In this document: piece by piece, positions 61,061-64,000 of the stretch
How the letters are laid out: each line of letters begins with the position of its first letter
Position numbering within the stretch: position 1 is the stretch's first letter
Source of the DNA: Crotophaga sulcirostris
Lineage: Eukaryota; Chordata; Aves; Cuculiformes; Crotophagidae
DNA length: 64,000 nt
Assembly: GCA_013397455.1 (NCBI GenBank)
Contig: VYZB01000219.1
Span: forward strand, 427,859 to 491,858
Direction of reading: 5' to 3'
Notes under the pieces: generated by a model
What the model was told of the DNA's origin: nothing
Databases searched by the model: none
The model's input: the letters and a program-made list of their open reading frames with translations, nothing else
Program-made: the position numbers and the translations under genes

Positions 61061-61369
61061 ACTCCCTGTCCTTCAGTGCAGACCAAGTCTCTAGACCAGC
61101 TAAAATATGGCAGCCCTTTGGACGATGGACATCTGCTGCCCACAGCTAAAATAATCAAACACCCATGCAGTCTACCACGTAACAGAATCTAACAACAGCA
61201 TCAGGACAAAGGCATTTCAGGTATTTACAGACCACTCCAGTACACCTTCCATGCTGTGAACTGCTGAACAAGTTGCATGCTTCTCCTGCTCCAAGTTTTG
61301 GATTTGGCAGTGATGTTAATATTTGGTGACAAATCTGAAATTTGGAGCAAACCACCACTTTCTTCCAAA

Positions 61370-61672
61370 TCACAGAATCATGGAATGGTTTGGGTTGGAT
61401 GGGGCCTCAAAGCCCATCCAGTTCCACCCCCTGTCATGGGCAGGGACACCTCTCACTGCATCAGGGGGATCAAAGCCCCATCCAGCCTGGCCTGGAACAC
61501 CTCCAGGGATGGGGCAGCCACCACTGCTCTGGGCAACGTGGGCCAGGGCCTCCCCACCCTCACAGGAAAACATTTCTCATCTCAATCTCCCCTCTTGCAG
61601 CTCAAAACCATTTCCCCTCATCCTCTCCCTGCACTCCCTGATCAAGAGCCCCTCCCCAGCTTTGACTTGGAG
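61370..61672 (-). repeat. CR1 LINE 3'-end fragment
   Basis: Reversed tail atcacagaatcatgg, full standard 3' blocks, ending near cccctccccagctttgac. Opposite in direction to 60070-60414. Confidence 0.91.
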
Positions 61673-64000
61673 CGACCAACTTAGCTTTTGCCAGCACCAC
61701 CACTGAGCCTGTGGCAGCATCTCAGTTTGGGATCTGGGGAGGTGGGGGTCTCCTTCTGCAGACGGAACCTTGTGTGTTGATGGATGTTGTATCTTGATTC
61801 AATAACATAATCTTTCTTAATCAGTGTTGAAATTGTTGCCTTTTGGGTGTTTTGTTTTTTATCTGAGAGTCCCTGCTTAGGAAAGGACAGGCTTATAGAG
61901 GCTTTCACAGTGCCTTTTGTCGACGCTCGTTTTTGTCTTGCGTTACATCTCTATTCAAACATCATCTCATCTGTCTTTGAACTGAATGCTCTATTCTGCT
62001 CATAGAAATAGCACACACAGCATAGGATATGGTTTTCCAGCTCGCGTCACGTTGAAATACACAGCTGAATAATACCTGCTCTTCCTTTGCTTCCCCCACC
62101 GCCGTTCTGCTGCCTCCTTCAGCCACTGGTAAACACATGGCAGCTCCTTTCCTTGAGAGTGTCTTTCCTGAAACGTTTTCCATAAACTCACAACCCACGA
62201 AGCACCGTGAGTTGTTCAGTGGTCCTTCTGATGTGCTGTATTGTGCATTTGTCAACACGCAGTTCACTCTGCCGCGGTGCTGCTCGTTCCGTTTGCTACA
62301 TGAGCTGTTTGGGAGATGGGGAGCGGTTTCCAAAATCGTAATTCCAGCTTTTCATTAGCTCTTTGGCCAGCTCTATTTGTGGACTTTCTCTAAAGCATTT
62401 TGTACAGCTAACTAATACTGATTAGCTTAAAAAATTAACCTGTAGGCTTTGCTGCTTCGTTATTCTTGGTTTCCACTTCACTAATGGAAGCAGTGTGCCT
62501 GTGGAAAGGTTGCAGGTGCTTGGGGTGTTTCATTGCCTTCCTTGGGAGTGAGAAGGTGATTTCTATTGGTTTGTGGGCACGCCAGGTCAGGTGCCCACAA
62601 AACCATCCAGATCTCCATAACCTGTGCTACACAGCCTGATGGAACTTGAGTTCCTGCTTCCATCTTGTAGCTAAGGAGAGAAGGTCTGCAATGAGAACTA
62701 GGGCTCAACCCCCTGCTGCTGAGGGGGTTTTTACCTTGCTCTGAAGGGAGAGGAGAGGCTGTGCTGCTGGAAGCAATAAACCTGAGCTTTAGTGAAGCTT
62801 TAAGCAGTAAATTGGTGCCACATTTAAAAGGTTATTCTTTGGAGCCCACCGTGCCCATTACGAATCTTCATTTGGTGCTTGGTTGTGCGGGATCAGGGTG
62901 CTTGAGGAGATGGGGTTTTTCTGCAGATGGTGCAGATCTCTGAATCTCAGCAGGGTCTGGTTAGTAGGAAGAGCAAGCAGGGCCTGGGTGAAGAGAAGCA
63001 GATGCTGCTTAGAGCAAGACTCTTCTCTCCTTGTCACGTCTGACACTGGGAAATCCCTGTGGCCACCATGATTTCTTTGGAGTTTCTGTGGTGCTGGTTG
63101 TGGGGCAGCCGATGCCCGGCTTCTCTGGGACTAGCGGCTGGTTGGGCACACCTGCAGCTGATGCTCTGCCCAGAGAGGAGAAGTGGAGGGTGGTGTGTCC
63201 TGCTTGCTATCCAGTCAAGCGAAGCTGTGGACCCAGGGAGAAGCATTTGGATCTCGTACGTGGATGCATGTGTCTGTGGGGTGCTGGAAAGCCTGCATTT
63301 AGTGATCAGGGATTGTGTCCCAGGGCCCTGGATGCTGGAGCTCTGAGGCATTTCTGGATGGGCTGCAGCCACCTAGGAGGGATGGAGAGGGCAGGGTCTG
63401 TCTTTGATCTGCCAGAACCTGACCTGTTGGACCGTAATATCCCAGCATGCCTATTGCAGTAGCTTTGCCATCATGAATATATCCAGACTGGTTGGAAATC
63501 AGTCATCCCAGGCCCTGCTTGCAGTTCAGCCTGTGGTGTCGGGAGGCCAGAGCTGGCTGACAGCCCATGGATTTCCCCAGTCTTGAAAGGTTCAGTGCCC
63601 TCACTGGGGTGCAGGCAGCCCGAGATGCCTCCCCAGTGCTGCAGGAGCAGGGCACCCATGCTCCAGCAGCGGTGTGAGAGGCTGGCGTGGAGTTCAGTGC
63701 TGGCAGCTGCTTTGCTCGCTGGCCGAGACGCAGCGAGAGTGGGCCCATAGGTCTGAGTTGGCCCGTTATGCTTTGGAGAAGTGATGTTGGCCACCACGCT
63801 CGCTGCCGTTTTTAAAGATGATGCAGGACTGGCATGGGCAGTAGAAGGCTTCCCGTAGCCTTTGTGTCTTATGCTTGCAGATCGTGTTTTGGACTGTGGC
63901 TGCCTCTCAGCAGGGCTCCTCTTGTTTTGAAATCCACCGTGAGGCTGGCACATTAATCATCTCACCGCTCGGCTCCGCAAAAAAAAAAAAGGGATGGTCC

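Larger units (their letters stand above)
1..64000 (+). other. CTNNA1: CTNNA1 gene body (partial; nine internal coding exons)
   Basis: Nine exons with GT-AG borders join into one open frame of 412 residues, matching alpha-E-catenin residues 355-766. Paralogue choice rests on sequence: E1 has LNSAID and E3 has SASQLEALCPQ, where alpha-N-catenin (CTNNA2) differs, and the gene holds LRRTM2, the CTNNA1 partner. The 5' exons (beta-catenin-binding domain and the main vinculin-binding helix) lie before position 1. The exon continuing at Cys767 lies after 64000. All phases agree from exon to exon and no frame break is seen, so the gene looks functional. Confidence 0.93.
58198..64000 (+). other. CTNNA1: CTNNA1 intron after E9 (incomplete)
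   Basis: At least 5.8 kb. CR1 copies at 60070-60414 (+), 60990-61060 (-) and 61370-61672 (-). Sequence 58198-60069 and 61673-62900 holds no recognisable feature. From about 62900 to the end GC rises and several long chance-like ORFs appear on both strands. A poly-A tract lies at 63979-63990. Confidence 0.8.

Noticed and set aside
63031..63462. 143-codon + strand ORF
   Set aside because: Low-complexity chance frame in GC-rich DNA, no family recognised, and it does not join to CTNNA1.
1..64000. CRISPR arrays, operons, phage, plasmid or endogenous retroviral genes
   Set aside because: None seen. The repeats are dispersed CR1 copies, not regularly spaced units, and no LTR pair or gag/pol/env-like frame was recognised.
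1..64000. Assignment of the alpha-catenin exons to CTNNA2 or CTNNA3
   Set aside because: Diagnostic segments (LNSAID, MDHVSDSF, SASQLEALCPQ, EALSSDPAQPMDENEF) fit CTNNA1, and the nested gene is LRRTM2, not LRRTM1 or LRRTM3.

Overview
The window is a piece of a vertebrate, almost certainly bird, nuclear genome. It shows split genes with GT-AG introns, long introns, and about two dozen CR1 (chicken repeat 1) LINE 3' ends carrying the typical terminal ATTCTATG-like 8-mers. Two genes are recognisable. CTNNA1 (alpha-E-catenin) runs on the + strand across the whole window. LRRTM2, a postsynaptic leucine-rich-repeat adhesion protein, lies on the - strand inside a CTNNA1 intron. The same antisense nesting is known at the human LRRTM2/CTNNA1 locus.

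Layout. Positions 1-1177 are the 3' UTR side of LRRTM2. Its main coding exon is at 1178-2724, a 337-bp intron follows at 2725-3061, and a four-base coding start (ATG G) sits at 3062-3065, giving a complete 516-residue protein. A TATA/CRE promoter lies near 3509-3535 and may be bidirectional. CTNNA1 then shows nine consecutive coding exons: 13440-13520, 14740-14892, 29760-29852, 42298-42454, 50098-50298, 51418-51569, 55529-55639, 57144-57325 and 58092-58197. Joined, they are open in one frame and cover residues 355-766 in human numbering: the end of the first M bundle, the rest of the M (mechanosensing) domain, the phospho-linker, and the first part of the actin-binding domain. The N-terminal beta-catenin-binding exons lie upstream of the window and the last exons downstream. 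The part after 58197 is the start of the next intron.

The introns hold about 24 CR1 fragments, roughly 9 kb or about 14% of the resolved sequence by my rough count, in both orientations. They also hold a 626-bp run of N (46077-46702), a few simple repeats and some stretches that look like candidate regulatory DNA. The CR1 load would fit a CR1-rich bird lineage, but I cannot name the species.

The two genes do not form a pathway. CTNNA1 links cadherin-catenin complexes to F-actin; LRRTM2 organises excitatory synapses. What they may share is a promoter region, from which an N-terminally truncated CTNNA1 starting at Met371 (13488) could also be made. I found no CRISPR array, operon, tRNA or rRNA, and no novel gene system. 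The most useful leads are the promoter architecture and uORFs of LRRTM2, inverted CR1 pairs flanking CTNNA1 exons, and the in-frame single-exon phospho-linker.
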